Origin: SAR324 cluster bacterium
GTDB lineage: Bacteria; SAR324; NAC60-12
DNA: 64,000 nucleotides
Assembly: GCA_015232315.1 (NCBI GenBank)
Contig: JADFZZ010000013.1
Coordinates: 1-64,000, forward strand
Reading direction: 5' to 3'
Made by a program: the position numbers and the translations under genes. The notes below the pieces were generated by a model that made no database searches, was not told the origin of the DNA, and worked only from the letters and a program-made list of their open reading frames with translations. Of this stretch, positions 1 to 9,305 are shown piece by piece (positions within the stretch are counted from its first letter, which is position 1; each line of letters begins with the position of its first letter).

Positions 1-48
1 TCTTGATTTCATAATTGGACATAGGATTCTCGCATCAAAAGGTTCTTT

Positions 49-852
49 TTGGGGGAAAATAACGCAAAATCCAGTGTATTCCTGTTCTACAACATATTCA
101 AATCACCTGCACAGCTCGGAAAATTTCTGGAACAGGGTGACAGTGTCATTGTGGTCAGTCACAGTGAACAGGAACTGGAGCAATTTGAAAAAGAATTCAA
201 AGCCTATCCGATCCTTTGCTGGTGTTTTGATCTCGGACAACCTGACTCAGCAGAGCAACTTTATGCAAAGTGCCATGCAGAACAACCTAAAATTGATGTG
301 CTGATTAACAACGCGGGTTTTGGTATTTTTGAGAATCATGTGGAACTTTCGTTGCCTCGCTTGAAATCCATGCTGAATCTGAACATGAATACGTTGGCGG
401 TGTTATGTCATTTATTTGGAAAGGACATGGAACAACGTGGAAATGGCAACATCATCAATATCGGCTCAACCGCCTCTTTCCAGCCTTTGCCCAGAATGGC
501 AGCTTATGCGGCAACGAAAGCCTTTGTGGTGAGTTTTTCAGCCGCGCTGGCAGAAGAATTGAAACCTGCTGGAGTTTTTGTTTCCTGCGTATGTCCCGGA
601 ACAACTCGAACCGCTTTTTTAAATGAAGCAGGAATCATCGCGGACAATGCCCGGATTGGCACCATCTCCTGGATTGCTGATAAAATCGCGATGGAACCGG
701 CACAGGTAGCGGACACAGTCTGGTCCGCCTACCTGGAGCATCAGCCATTTTCTGTGGCAGGCACCTTCAATCAGACACATTACAAGGCCTCACGATTCTT
801 ACCGGCCAAAATATTTAAACCGCTGATTTCAAGGCTGTTTGACAAACATTAG
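49..852 (+). pseudogene. SDR-family oxidoreductase lacking its N-terminal cofactor motif
   Basis: From about nt 121 the reading frame is a good short-chain dehydrogenase: the NNAG motif (LINNAGFG), the catalytic Ser (INIGSTASF), the YxxxK motif (YAATKAF) and PG (CPGTTRTAF) are all present. The N-terminal first beta strand with the TGxxxGIG NAD(P)-binding loop is missing. Genuine homology appears to begin at FLEQGDSVIVVS, normally the segment after that loop. Just upstream, nt 107-120 read acctgcacagctcg, the end of a repeat found elsewhere in the window (4462-4639 and near 23200). The only in-frame start is a TTG at 49 with no clear ribosome-binding site. I infer that an element insertion or rearrangement removed the 5' end, so the protein probably cannot bind NAD(P). 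Alternatively the true start lies upstream of the window in another frame. Confidence 0.6.
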
Positions 853-859
853 AATAAAA

Positions 860-997
860 GTAAGCGTTCAGCTTTTAGTATTCAGCTTTCAGTGTTTATG
901 TGCCTCAGAAGCATTATGACTCAATAGCAGAAAATATCGTTTGGCTTCCAGGCCTTGAGAATTTCTGAAAACTGATAGCTGACGGCTGAACGCTTAC
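860..997 (+). repeat. 138-bp MITE-like element, copy A
   Basis: The element starts and ends with a perfect 13-bp inverted repeat (gtaagcgttcagc). It is flanked by an exact 8-bp direct repeat, gaataaaa, at 852-859 and 998-1005, as expected for a target-site duplication. A nearly identical copy lies inverted at 11632-11770 with a different 8-bp duplication. It has no coding capacity. It lies between the SDR remnant and the end of bcp. Confidence 0.85.
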
Positions 998-1011
998 GAA
1001 TAAAACAGGTT

Positions 1012-1479
1012 TCACCCTGAAGATGTCAGCGCTTTCAGCAGTTGCTGGGCGTGGCCTTCAGCTTTGACCCGGGGAAATACTTTTGAAACGAGTCCTTGAG
1101 CGTTCAGAATAAACGTCGATCGGATAAGACCCATATAGGTCTTTCCATAATTTTTTTTCTCCCCCCATGCCCCGAACGCTTCAGCCAGTTGATGATCCGG
1201 ATCACATAACAACGTGAACGGCAATTGATATTTTTCAATGAACTTTTGATGGGCGGCTTCCCTGTCAGGACTCACTCCTAAAACAGTGACACCCAGTTTA
1301 CTGAATTCAGTCCAGTCATCCCGTATTCCACAGGCTTCTTTGGTGCACCCCGGTGTGTCATCTTTTGGATAGAAATAAACAATGACCTTGTTTCCCGCAA
1401 ACTGCTGTAATGTAACCGGCGTTCCATTCTGGTCGGTGACCTGAATATGGAGAGGCGCAGTATCTCCTGATTTAAGCAT
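1012..1479 (-). CDS. bcp: Thioredoxin-dependent thiol peroxidase (Bcp/PrxQ)
   Basis: This 155-residue protein has the length and fold signature of the Bcp/PrxQ peroxiredoxins. It reduces H2O2 and organic hydroperoxides in the cytoplasm using thioredoxin. The active-site stretch YPKDDTPGCTKEACG carries the peroxidatic Cys45 and, five residues on, Cys50, the usual resolving Cys of the atypical 2-Cys subgroup. It is the last gene of a minus-strand group with a thioredoxin-like protein (3868-4233), a class III cyclase and a small protein. A thioredoxin gene in the same group fits its need for an electron donor. The start ATG at 1479 gives the family-typical N-terminus (MLKSGDTAP). Confidence 0.93.
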   Translation of the reverse strand: MLKSGDTAPLHIQVTDQNGTPVTLQQFAGNKVIVYFYPKDDTPGCTKEACGIRDDWTEFSKLGVTVLGVSPDREAAHQKFIEKYQLPFTLLCDPDHQLAEAFGAWGEKKNYGKTYMGLIRSTFILNAQGLVSKVFPRVKAEGHAQQLLKALTSSG

Positions 1480-1499
1480 GGGTTCCTGTTTCTTAAAGA

Positions 1500-1718
1500 T
1501 TATCTGGAAATAATGAAAAAACTCCCATCCTTATTGGCATCAACCGAACCAATTTTCCAGCTCAGACTGGAATCTTTCTGCATTTCATCACTGATAATCA
1601 TCATTTCAATGGCATTGCTCGGGCTGAAAATTTTAACTTCCTTGAAATATGCCAGCGCTTCCCGTGCATATTCAATGATCTTTTCTTTGCAATATTTCAT
1701 TAATTCTTCATCTCCCAT
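1500..1718 (-). CDS. Small hypothetical protein
   Basis: A 72-residue protein that I do not recognise. I chose the ATG at 1718 because it follows a strong GGAGG five bases upstream; a longer frame to 1769 would overlap the end of the cyclase gene. The sequence is soluble and mixed alpha/beta, with a helical N-terminal half (EELMKYCKEKIIEYAREALAYF) and a C-terminal part ending DANKDGSFFIISR. It has no membrane segment or signal peptide. Its position 25 bp after the cyclase gene and 20 bp before bcp indicates co-transcription. Confidence 0.65.
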   Translation of the reverse strand: MGDEELMKYCKEKIIEYAREALAYFKEVKIFSPSNAIEMMIISDEMQKDSSLSWKIGSVDANKDGSFFIISR

Positions 1719-1743
1719 AATTCCTCCCCATAGAGAATGTTCT

Positions 1744-3801
1744 TCACTTCGTAGAAAACACAATCTCACCCTGCCATGAATCAGCCGGTGGTGTTTCGAT
1801 CAGTTTTTCAATCTGTTGCAACAGCAATTTTGAGGCCAGATCATGATTGGTGTCGAGTAATTGCTGAAACCCAGCACGGGCCTGTTCAAACTGACGTAGA
1901 TAAAATTGTTGGAGCGACTTTTCATACAATGTTGCCATTTCAATCCGTTCTGTCAGTTCCGTCGCATTTGAAGATTCCCCGATCAACTCATAGATCGTAA
2001 CCGGAAGAGTTTTGCCCTTGACCACAATCCGTCCCAGTTCACGAGTGACAAACTGACCTGCGGTTTGTTTGAAAGTAGCATCACTCATGATCACATCCGT
2101 TCCAAACATCTTGTTTACTCCCTCCAGACGGGAAGCAAGATTCACCGCATCCCCAATGACCGTGTAATCATAATGTTCCATGGAACCAATATTGCCAACC
2201 ACCATGTCACCAGTATTGATGCCGATCCGTACCCTGAGTTCAAAGCCTTGTGACAATTGCCAGCGGTCTCTTAGCTTTTTGGCTTGAGCCTGCATCATCA
2301 GCGCGGTTCTGCAGGCCTTGACCGCATGATCTTCAAAATGCAGTGGTGCACCATAAATGGCCATGACCGCATCGCCCATATATTTATCCAGAGTTCCTTT
2401 TTGCGCAAAAACGATGCGGGTCATTTCACCAAGATATTCATTGAGTTTTTCCACCAGTTCCAACGGCGTCATTTTTTCGGAAAAGGAGGTGAATCCCTGC
2501 AAATCAGAAAACAACGCACTCAGTTCACGAGTTTCTCCGGAAAGTTGAATTTGTTCAGGCGATGCCATCAATTGGTCAACGACCGACGGTGACAGATATC
2601 TTTTGAAGGTGGATTGTAGAAAACGCGTCTGCTGAATTTCACTGAAATAGCGGATCAATTGACAGGCAACAAACAACACCCCCAGATTCAATACTGGAAA
2701 CGCAACGGGAAGAATGACCTGCCGCTGATTGAACAGCAGCACGGATAACCAGAGCCATCCGCCAGACAGGACAAGCAACGCTATGACTTCCAGTACCGGG
2801 GACGCCAGTAAAAACAGGACTGATGAAAAAAACAAAAAAACCGTCATGATCCAGAAAAAAGTATTTGTGGAAAATTCATACAGATACCTGTCATTCAGAA
2901 TCATGTTGATAGCCAGAACATGCAATTCTGCACCAAACGTTGAAAGATAACCATTGAATCTTGTGCTGAACGGAGTTTGAAACGTATCTCCCAGATATTC
3001 AATACCGGAACCAATGATTACTATTTTACCCTGAAGGTAATCGGCAGGAAGATCAAAAATATCAATTGCTGAGAAAACTGGAAATGGATTTTGTTCCTGA
3101 TCCAGACGACTGGGGCTACCCGCAAAATTGAGCGTCAGCATTCCCTGACGCAGAAACGTTTGTGGAACAGGATGTCCGGTGTAAAGGCGGTATAACTGGT
3201 CTGAGAACGCGGGGGTCTCTCCGGAACCACCCAGATTGATCCAGCGGACGACGCCATCTGCGCTTTGCCGCACTTCTGTAATGCCTGCCTGAGCATGTTG
3301 AGCAAAAACAGGCAGAATATTGCTCATTCCTGCCCTGCCAAATTCGGTAGACTGGTCATCATGCACCGGGATCTGGGCCAGCACTACCTGCTTACCGGCA
3401 ACAGCCAAGGCCTGCTCAAGGGCGTTATCTCCTTCCTGAAGCAATGTTCCCCAGGTTTCTTGAGTGTCAGGTCCTGTAGCGGGGCGATCCAGAATAAAAT
3501 CAATGCCAATACCTGCCACCTGTTTTTCATGGAGATTCTGTATGAGTTCCGCCAGAAGTTTGCGGGGAGTGGGCAATATTACGCCATACTGATCAGTGGT
3601 GAGTTCATCCACCAGAGCCAGAATCACTGGTGAATTGTCATAATCCTGAGGTCCTCTGAGCAAAAACCGGTAATCCTGAGACCGAAGTTCCATCGGTTCC
3701 ATGAACACTCTTGAAAAATCCAGAAAAATGAATCCGCTTAGCAGAACGGAGAGGACCATCCCAGCCAGAATTTTATGAACAGGTTTGAGTTTTTGCAGCA
3801 T
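1744..3801 (-). CDS. CHASE2-domain class III adenylate/guanylate cyclase
   Basis: A 685-residue membrane sensor enzyme that should make cAMP or cGMP. An N-terminal membrane segment (about 9-28) is followed by a periplasmic CHASE2 sensor domain (about 35-300), three more membrane segments (about 317-390) and a cytoplasmic class III cyclase domain (about 425-610). The catalytic domain has both metal-binding aspartates: FSDLQGFTSF near residue 432 and KYMGDAVMAIYG near 477. The downstream motif DYTVIGDAVNLASRLE is also intact. The Lys in KYMGD favours ATP, but substrate choice cannot be settled by reading. It lies 66 bp downstream of a thioredoxin-like gene and upstream of bcp, which suggests a link to redox stress. 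Confidence 0.92.
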   Translation of the reverse strand: MLQKLKPVHKILAGMVLSVLLSGFIFLDFSRVFMEPMELRSQDYRFLLRGPQDYDNSPVILALVDELTTDQYGVILPTPRKLLAELIQNLHEKQVAGIGIDFILDRPATGPDTQETWGTLLQEGDNALEQALAVAGKQVVLAQIPVHDDQSTEFGRAGMSNILPVFAQHAQAGITEVRQSADGVVRWINLGGSGETPAFSDQLYRLYTGHPVPQTFLRQGMLTLNFAGSPSRLDQEQNPFPVFSAIDIFDLPADYLQGKIVIIGSGIEYLGDTFQTPFSTRFNGYLSTFGAELHVLAINMILNDRYLYEFSTNTFFWIMTVFLFFSSVLFLLASPVLEVIALLVLSGGWLWLSVLLFNQRQVILPVAFPVLNLGVLFVACQLIRYFSEIQQTRFLQSTFKRYLSPSVVDQLMASPEQIQLSGETRELSALFSDLQGFTSFSEKMTPLELVEKLNEYLGEMTRIVFAQKGTLDKYMGDAVMAIYGAPLHFEDHAVKACRTALMMQAQAKKLRDRWQLSQGFELRVRIGINTGDMVVGNIGSMEHYDYTVIGDAVNLASRLEGVNKMFGTDVIMSDATFKQTAGQFVTRELGRIVVKGKTLPVTIYELIGESSNATELTERIEMATLYEKSLQQFYLRQFEQARAGFQQLLDTNHDLASKLLLQQIEKLIETPPADSWQGEIVFSTK

Positions 3802-3867
3802 GGCAGGGTCTCTTTGAATAATAACGGAAGGAAATGTTCGTGATATTTAACCACGAACATTGAAAAC

Positions 3868-4233
3868 TCAGCTCTCGATCTTGAAAATTTCCTGGATCAA
3901 TTGCTTGAAGGTTGCTTTGGGCAATGCTCCCATCGCCATTTGTGGTTTTTCGTTCTTTGGAACAAACAGCAATGCCGGAATGCTGCGAACCCCGAACATA
4001 GCGGCCAGTTCCTGTTGTTCTTCTGTGTTGATTTTATAGATATCCACTTTGCAACAATATTCCTTGGCAAGTTCCTCAAGAACAGGGGCTACCATTCTAC
4101 AGGGGCCACACCAGTTGGCATAAAAATCAATAATACAGGGATTTTCTCCCTTGAAACTCCACTCTTTTGATTTTTCAAAATCAAAAACTTTTTCCTTAAA
4201 TGTTTCTTTGGTCAGATGTTCCACATTGGCCAT
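3868..4233 (-). CDS. Thioredoxin-family protein
   Basis: A 121-residue cytoplasmic thioredoxin fold with the canonical WCGPCR active site in FYANWCGPCRMVAP and the cis-proline region VRSIPALLF. The start ATG at 4233 (MANVEHLT) follows AGGA at suitable spacing. A longer frame to 4317 would add a basic stretch untypical of thioredoxins. The 40 residues before the active site are slightly longer than in E. coli TrxA. It is the first gene of the group thioredoxin, cyclase, small protein, Bcp, and is a plausible reductant for Bcp. Confidence 0.88.
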   Translation of the reverse strand: MANVEHLTKETFKEKVFDFEKSKEWSFKGENPCIIDFYANWCGPCRMVAPVLEELAKEYCCKVDIYKINTEEQQELAAMFGVRSIPALLFVPKNEKPQMAMGALPKATFKQLIQEIFKIES

Positions 4234-4451
4234 AAAAGTCCTGTCAGTGAGAATGATTTTCCGGGATTTCATAAAACGCCTTCTGGACCAACCCGGTTCA
4301 GGTCTACAGTTAGACAACTTTTGCCACTTCAGGTATTTCTGATTTATGTCATAGTCAATGCTTGAAGAGCAAGGTCAAAAATTGTATTTTTACCTTTGAC
4401 TTTACAAAATGTCTTTGACAAGTCCAGATAATGAACCAGACATTGACGGCT

Positions 4452-4649
4452 GAAAACTTTCGAGCTGTGCAGGTACTTTTTTAGCCACGAAGTACACGAA
4501 GAACACAAAGTAAAAAAGGGAATATGTACCAGAAAACTTGAAAATCAGGGTTTCACGGAGGACTTCATTTATATAAAAAACCTTTTTTTCGTGTTCTTGG
4601 CGTTCTTGGTGGCTCATTTTCAAACCACCTGCACAGGTGGAAAACTTTC
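4452..4649. repeat. Short non-coding element with ctgtgcaggt inverted ends
   Basis: The core at 4462-4639 has inverted ends sharing ctgtgcaggt, and an inner pair of matching arms built on gccacgaagtacacgaagaacac and its near-complement. Identical 10-bp direct repeats (gaaaactttc) flank it at 4452-4461 and 4640-4649, consistent with a target duplication. A related end occurs at about 23150-23220, and a 14-bp exact match lies in the damaged SDR gene at 107-120. The open reading frame across it (4402-4623, minus) is a by-product. The rest of the 482-bp gap between 4234 and 4715 shows no gene. Confidence 0.65.
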
Positions 4650-4715
4650 AACGCATGAATGGGAAGACGTGTTATCAGTATCGAGATAACAACAGTTGGC
4701 ATTTTGGAGAGTATC

Positions 4716-6443
4716 ATGAACAAATATGAGCTGAAAAAGCTGTTTTTGCTTTGGGGATGTCTTGTTGGGATCAGTGTGGCAAAAGCTCTCTGGCATTATG
4801 AGAACGTCATCACTCTTTTAGTGGATTTAGTATTGTTCATGATTTTGGACGCGGGACTTACGACAGCAATCTGGTGGTATTGGCGTAAGGAAAACCATGA
4901 CACTTCAGCCAGATATCAGTCAACCCTTGAGCATATTTATTTCAATCTGGAGGAACAGTCTGTTCCTGAATTTCCGTCATTTGGATCGCTTTCTGAGAAC
5001 CTGGGTGCCTCCTTGGAACGGCTGAATGAACGTATGGAACAATTCCAGTCAAGCTATTCCCAATTAGCGAATGGTGCTGAAGATTTAACGGATTTACAGG
5101 ATAAAATCGGACAACAGGCCCAGTTGGCAGACAACAAGTTGTTTAATGGACAGCAAAACCTGGAGTCATTGCTGAAATTATTGCAGACTGTCGCTTCAGG
5201 CACAGAAAAAGCCTATTCCAATATCGTTTCTGTTTCGTTTGCCATGGATCAACTGAGTTCAAACATTGATACGGTCGCCGCGTCAGAAACACAGATTGCC
5301 ATCAGTATCAAGGATATCAACAACCATATTTCCACCATCAGCCTGGATATCAGAAAAATCTCCCAGTTTCTGGATAATTTTTCATCCTCGCTGCAATTGA
5401 TCCATAAAAACACCAAACAGGCTATCCAGGTTACCGGAGAAGTACAACAGCATGCCAACACCTCGCTGAATGAAATGAAAACTCTGGAAGACAGAAGTAA
5501 ACAGATTGGAAAAATAATAAAAATAATCGAAGCCATTTCGCACAAAACCAACATGCTGGCACTCAATGCCGCCATAGAAGCCGCCAGCGCGGGAGAAGCC
5601 GGAAAAGGTTTCGGGGTAGTTGCTTCAGAAGTCAAAAATCTCGCACGTCAAACACTGGAAGCGGATCATGAGATTGAAGAGTATATCACCCAGATCCAGC
5701 GGTATGCAACCAGCACTCTCGGGCACACAGACAAGGTTTATCAACTGGTTCAGCAAATGGTCGAAGTCAGTCAGACTGTTGATCAATCCATGTCCCGAAG
5801 CAATCAAGCCGCGCTTGAAATCAAACAGGCCATTGACGAAATTTCACAGTCAGCCATGGAATCCGCTCTGCATACCAAAGAAGCTTCGACAGGACTGGAT
5901 GAAATCACCAATTCCATCAATCAGGTTTCCAATACCGGCCGTCAAATCGCTCATCGTTTTTCAGAGGCTTCCCGCGAACTCCTGAGTGTCGCGAAAATCA
6001 GTGGTAACTTTACAGGTACGGTTAAATCATCCATCCAGGAAATTCATGAAGTACAACATGTTATCTCCGCAATCCAGGAACTGGACGCACAAAGTCGTCA
6101 AGTGATTGACAATCTTGTTGAGGGTTTACAACACCATGAAAAAAAAGAGGTTGATCCGGATTTGGAGCTTGAACCTGAAACGTTATTACCTCATCCCAAA
6201 ACACAGGAAATGTCACATACACCTGTGATTGCGGGTAACCCAACTCCAGTTCCCTCACAGGAAATCAAAGACTCGGACATTCTCTCGACAGCCCCGAATC
6301 CAAAAGAGGTCAGTGAGACAACTGATGAAAAAACAGACAACCAGGAAACTCAGGCAACGATGACTTCCGGGTTGGAAAATAACCGTGAAAAACCATCCTC
6401 AGATTCTTCTGACACTGAAGAAGAATATGATTTTTTTGTTTAA
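4716..6443 (+). CDS. Methyl-accepting chemotaxis protein, membrane hairpin type
   Basis: A 575-residue chemoreceptor. Two membrane segments (about 8-28 and 35-55) are joined by only a few residues, so there is no periplasmic sensor domain and no recognisable HAMP. A long coiled coil leads to the conserved signalling hairpin ([20 protein letters not shown], then [15 protein letters not shown]). The last 100 residues are a Pro/Glu/Thr-rich acidic tail ending YDFFV. I chose ATG 4716 because it follows GGAGAG; a start at 4659 would lie next to the repeat. A bacteriohemerythrin gene begins 20 bp downstream, so oxygen or redox state is a likely cue (inference). Confidence 0.9.
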   Translation: MNKYELKKLFLLWGCLVGISVAKALWHYENVITLLVDLVLFMILDAGLTTAIWWYWRKENHDTSARYQSTLEHIYFNLEEQSVPEFPSFGSLSENLGASLERLNERMEQFQSSYSQLANGAEDLTDLQDKIGQQAQLADNKLFNGQQNLESLLKLLQTVASGTEKAYSNIVSVSFAMDQLSSNIDTVAASETQIAISIKDINNHISTISLDIRKISQFLDNFSSSLQLIHKNTKQAIQVTGEVQQHANTSLNEMKTLEDRSKQIGKIIKIIEAISHKTNMLALNAAIEAASAGEAGKGFGVVASEVKNLARQTLEADHEIEEYITQIQRYATSTLGHTDKVYQLVQQMVEVSQTVDQSMSRSNQAALEIKQAIDEISQSAMESALHTKEASTGLDEITNSINQVSNTGRQIAHRFSEASRELLSVAKISGNFTGTVKSSIQEIHEVQHVISAIQELDAQSRQVIDNLVEGLQHHEKKEVDPDLELEPETLLPHPKTQEMSHTPVIAGNPTPVPSQEIKDSDILSTAPNPKEVSETTDEKTDNQETQATMTSGLENNREKPSSDSSDTEEEYDFFV

Positions 6444-6463
6444 CCTCCAGCAAGGATTACCGT

Positions 6464-6874
6464 ATGTCATTACTCACATGGTCGGAAGCGTTTAGTGTGA
6501 AAATTAATTCTATTGATGAGCAGCATAAAAAACTGATCAACATGATCAATGGACTGCATGACGCGATGCAGTTGGGCGATTCAAAAAAAGTCATTGAAAA
6601 AATACTGGAAGGACTGGCTGTTTATACGGTAAAACATTTTGGTTATGAAGAGGAATTATTCAGGAAATATGGCTATCCACAATCAGAACAACACATCAGG
6701 GAGCATCAGGCTCTGGTCAATCAGGTAGTGGCTTTGCAAAAACGACTCAGTACTGAAGAAAGTTTCATGCTGGGAGTAGAGATTCTTGAGTTTTTAAAAA
6801 ACTGGCTGATCAATCATATTCAAGGCAGTGACATGAAATATTCAGCGTTTCTTGTCGAAAAAGGTGTGATTTGA
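6464..6874 (+). CDS. Bacteriohemerythrin
   Basis: A 136-residue four-helix O2-binding protein with a non-heme di-iron site. All expected ligands are visible: His21 (DEQHKK), His58 and Glu62 (HFGYEEE), His77 and His81 (HIREH), His118 and Asp123 (HIQGSD). The N-terminus MSLLTWSEAFSVKI matches the family. It follows the chemoreceptor gene by 20 bp and probably forms an operon with it. It may deliver or buffer O2 or act as a sensory partner. Confidence 0.93.
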   Translation: MSLLTWSEAFSVKINSIDEQHKKLINMINGLHDAMQLGDSKKVIEKILEGLAVYTVKHFGYEEELFRKYGYPQSEQHIREHQALVNQVVALQKRLSTEESFMLGVEILEFLKNWLINHIQGSDMKYSAFLVEKGVI

Positions 6875-6909
6875 TCAGAATTGTTATTCATCAATAAAAA
6901 AGGAGTATT

Positions 6910-8496
6910 ATGGACACATCATCTCGCTGGACCCGATTTCAAACTTTCTATCAAAACTACAAATCTTTGGGAATGGCACTGGATATTTCCAGAATGAATT
7001 TTTCTGCGGACTTTTTTGAAAAGCACCAGTCCTCCATTCAGCAGGCACTGACATCCATGAATCAATTGGAAAAGGGTGCCATCGCCAATCCTGATGAAAA
7101 CCGGATGGTTGGCCATTATTGGCTACGGAATGCAGACCTTGCCCCCACAGCGGAAATTGCCAAAGTCATTCGTGATACCGTGGAAAAGATCATTGAATTC
7201 TCCAGTTCCATCCATCATGGTCATATCAAATCCCAACGTGGTAAAAATTTCAGTCAGGTGCTCCTGATCGGAATTGGCGGATCGGCGTTAGGCCCTCAGT
7301 TTGTGGCCAACGCGCTGGGAGGCAGTGATGATCTGATGAGTTTTTATTTTTTTGACAACACCGACCCTGATGGGATGAATCGGGTGTTGTCCAGAATCGG
7401 ATCCAGACTGGATGAAACCCTGACACTGGTGATTTCCAAGTCTGGCGGAACCAAGGAAACACGGAATGGCATGCTGATCGCCAAGGCGGCCTATGCCAGG
7501 GCAGAGTTGAACTTTGCCAGACATGCCATTGCGATCACGGGAGAAGGCAGTGAACTGGACAACCTGGCCAAAGAAGAAGATTGGCTCAGTCGTTTTCCCA
7601 TGTGGGACTGGGTGGGCGGTCGTACCTCTGAAATTTCAGCCGTTGGGTTGCTGCCAGCCGCACTTCAGGGGATTGATATTGAAGGCATGCTCCAGGGAGC
7701 CCATGACATGGATGAAGCAACCAGAAATGTGAATTTGCTCCAAAACCCCGCGGCGTTGATTGCCCTGATGTGGGTACACATGGGAGAAGTCGGCACCACC
7801 AAAGATCTGGTGTTTCTGCCTTACAAAGACCGACTGGAATTGGTGAGTCGGTACCTACAGCAGTTGATCATGGAATCCATTGGTAAAGAAAAAAATCTCA
7901 AGGGTGACATCGTGCATGAAGGCATTGTTGTTTATGGTAACAAGGGTTCAACCGACCAGCATGCTTATGTTCAGCAACTTCGGGAAGGTCCGGCAGATTT
8001 TGCGGTAACTTTCATTGAAGTGTTGAAAGATGAACCGGGAACCAGTCTCATTGTGGAAGAAGATGTGACTTCCGGAGATTATCTGCACAGTTTTTTCATG
8101 GGAACCCGAAACGCGCTGTATGACAATGCACGGGAATCCATGACTATCACCATAGATGAAGTATCACCAAAAACGGTTGGCGCCCTGATTGCGTTGTTTG
8201 AACGGGCCGTAGGTCTATATTCGTTTATGAAAGGAATCAATGCCTATCATCAGCCGGGCGTTGAAGCCGGTAAAAAAGCCGCCACAGAAATGATCGCCAT
8301 TCAACGAAAAGCTTTGGCTCATTTGCGAAACAATCCATCCAGATCGTTTTCTGTGGAAGAACTGGCACGTGAACTGGATTCTGAAAAATCCCTTGAAGAA
8401 CTGTTCAAGATCCTCAATCATCTTGCGGTTAATCAACGTGTGTACGTTGAACCCGCCAGCACTGTGTTTGGCTCCACATATAAAATCAAAAACTAA
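6910..8496 (+). CDS. pgi: Glucose-6-phosphate isomerase
   Basis: A 528-residue cytoplasmic enzyme interconverting glucose-6-phosphate and fructose-6-phosphate. SIS-type sugar-phosphate motifs are clear: LLIGIGGSALGPQF, VISKSGGTKETRNG and the GDIVHEGIVVYGNKGSTDQH region with the catalytic His. It resembles the cyanobacterial/plastid-like branch in length and motif spacing. The last 60 residues (SFSVEELARELDSEKSLEELF) look like a short winged-helix-like extension. An AAGGAG site precedes the ATG. There is no obvious functional link to the neighbours. Confidence 0.95.
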   Translation: MDTSSRWTRFQTFYQNYKSLGMALDISRMNFSADFFEKHQSSIQQALTSMNQLEKGAIANPDENRMVGHYWLRNADLAPTAEIAKVIRDTVEKIIEFSSSIHHGHIKSQRGKNFSQVLLIGIGGSALGPQFVANALGGSDDLMSFYFFDNTDPDGMNRVLSRIGSRLDETLTLVISKSGGTKETRNGMLIAKAAYARAELNFARHAIAITGEGSELDNLAKEEDWLSRFPMWDWVGGRTSEISAVGLLPAALQGIDIEGMLQGAHDMDEATRNVNLLQNPAALIALMWVHMGEVGTTKDLVFLPYKDRLELVSRYLQQLIMESIGKEKNLKGDIVHEGIVVYGNKGSTDQHAYVQQLREGPADFAVTFIEVLKDEPGTSLIVEEDVTSGDYLHSFFMGTRNALYDNARESMTITIDEVSPKTVGALIALFERAVGLYSFMKGINAYHQPGVEAGKKAATEMIAIQRKALAHLRNNPSRSFSVEELARELDSEKSLEELFKILNHLAVNQRVYVEPASTVFGSTYKIKN

Positions 8497-8604
8497 GGAA
8501 CTTTCAAAAAACAACATGGAAAACTTTCTGGTTACGAACGTCCCGTTCGTGACCGTTCCATAAAATTTGATCCTTGATGTTCCACCTGATTTGTGTTTTC
8601 TCAC

Positions 8605-8663
8605 GTAGGGGCAGACCTGTGTGTCTGCCCGGGATCATGGCAAACACACAGGTTCGCCCCTAC
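8605..8663. repeat. Hairpin-forming gtaggggcag repeat, copy 1
   Basis: The arms gtaggggcagacctgtgtgt and its near-complement ending gcccctac form a stem of about 20 bp with two mismatches, between pgi and msrA. Related sequences lie near 23123 and 42550, each preceded by a similar stretch (tttgggtttt). It may also act as a bidirectional terminator, but there is no T tract. A smaller dyad (acgaacg tcc cgttcgt) lies at about 8534-8550. Confidence 0.7.
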
Positions 8664-8688
8664 AATTTAATGAAAAACATTGGGAACT

Positions 8689-9213
8689 ATGGAAAAAGCT
8701 ACATTCGCAGGCGGTTGTTTCTGGTGCATGCAACCACCTTATGACCAGCAAGCAGGAGTTCTTTCCACAGAAGCAGGGTATATGGGTGGAACAACGCTGG
8801 ATCCCACCTATGAACAGGTTTGTTCAGGAACTACCGGGCATGCGGAAGTCATTCAGGTGACCTTTGATGCTGAAATTGTAAACTATGAAACCCTGCTGGA
8901 AATATTCTGGAAAAATATTGACCCAACCACAATCAACCGTCAATTTGCCGATCAGGGCACCCAATACCGCACCGCGATTTTTTATCATAATGAATCCCAG
9001 CATCAACAAGCTCTCGCCTCAAAAGATCGATTGCAGAAAACCGGAAAATATTCTGGCCCCATCGTCACAGAAATCTCTCAGGCCTCCAGGTTTTATCCCG
9101 CGGAAAACTACCATCAGCAATATTATAAAAAGAACTCCCTGCACTATGAAATGTATAAACAGGGCTCCGGCAGGGCCGGTTATGTAAAAAAAATGTGGGG
9201 AGATCAACACTGA
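8689..9213 (+). CDS. msrA: Peptide-methionine (S)-S-oxide reductase MsrA
   Basis: A 174-residue enzyme reducing methionine-S-sulfoxide in proteins, with thioredoxin as usual reductant. The GCFWC catalytic motif is at residues 9-13 (ATFAGGCFWCMQPPYD). The substrate-binding motifs GYMGG, YEQVCSGTTGHAEVIQV and DQGTQYRTAIFYH are intact. I prefer ATG 8689 (MEKATF); a TTG lies three codons upstream. The ribosome-binding site is weak and the hairpin repeat ends only 25 bp upstream, so that repeat may shape its leader. Confidence 0.95.
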   Translation: MEKATFAGGCFWCMQPPYDQQAGVLSTEAGYMGGTTLDPTYEQVCSGTTGHAEVIQVTFDAEIVNYETLLEIFWKNIDPTTINRQFADQGTQYRTAIFYHNESQHQQALASKDRLQKTGKYSGPIVTEISQASRFYPAENYHQQYYKKNSLHYEMYKQGSGRAGYVKKMWGDQH

Positions 9214-9305
9214 CGTTGCTCTTGTCATTCCCCTGTGGTTTATATTATTAATGCCTGTTAATCTCCAACATCAATCTACCCCACTTTCCCTCAATCAGGA
9301 GTTGT

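Noticed and set aside
4402-4623. 73-codon minus-strand frame
   Set aside because: It lies almost wholly within the repeat element and reads its inverted arms; not a gene.
6430-6443. CheR-tethering pentapeptide at the end of the MCP
   Set aside because: The receptor ends YDFFV, which does not match the NWETF-type consensus closely enough.
8534-8550. Rho-independent terminator after pgi
   Set aside because: The acgaacg/cgttcgt stem is short and no T tract follows.
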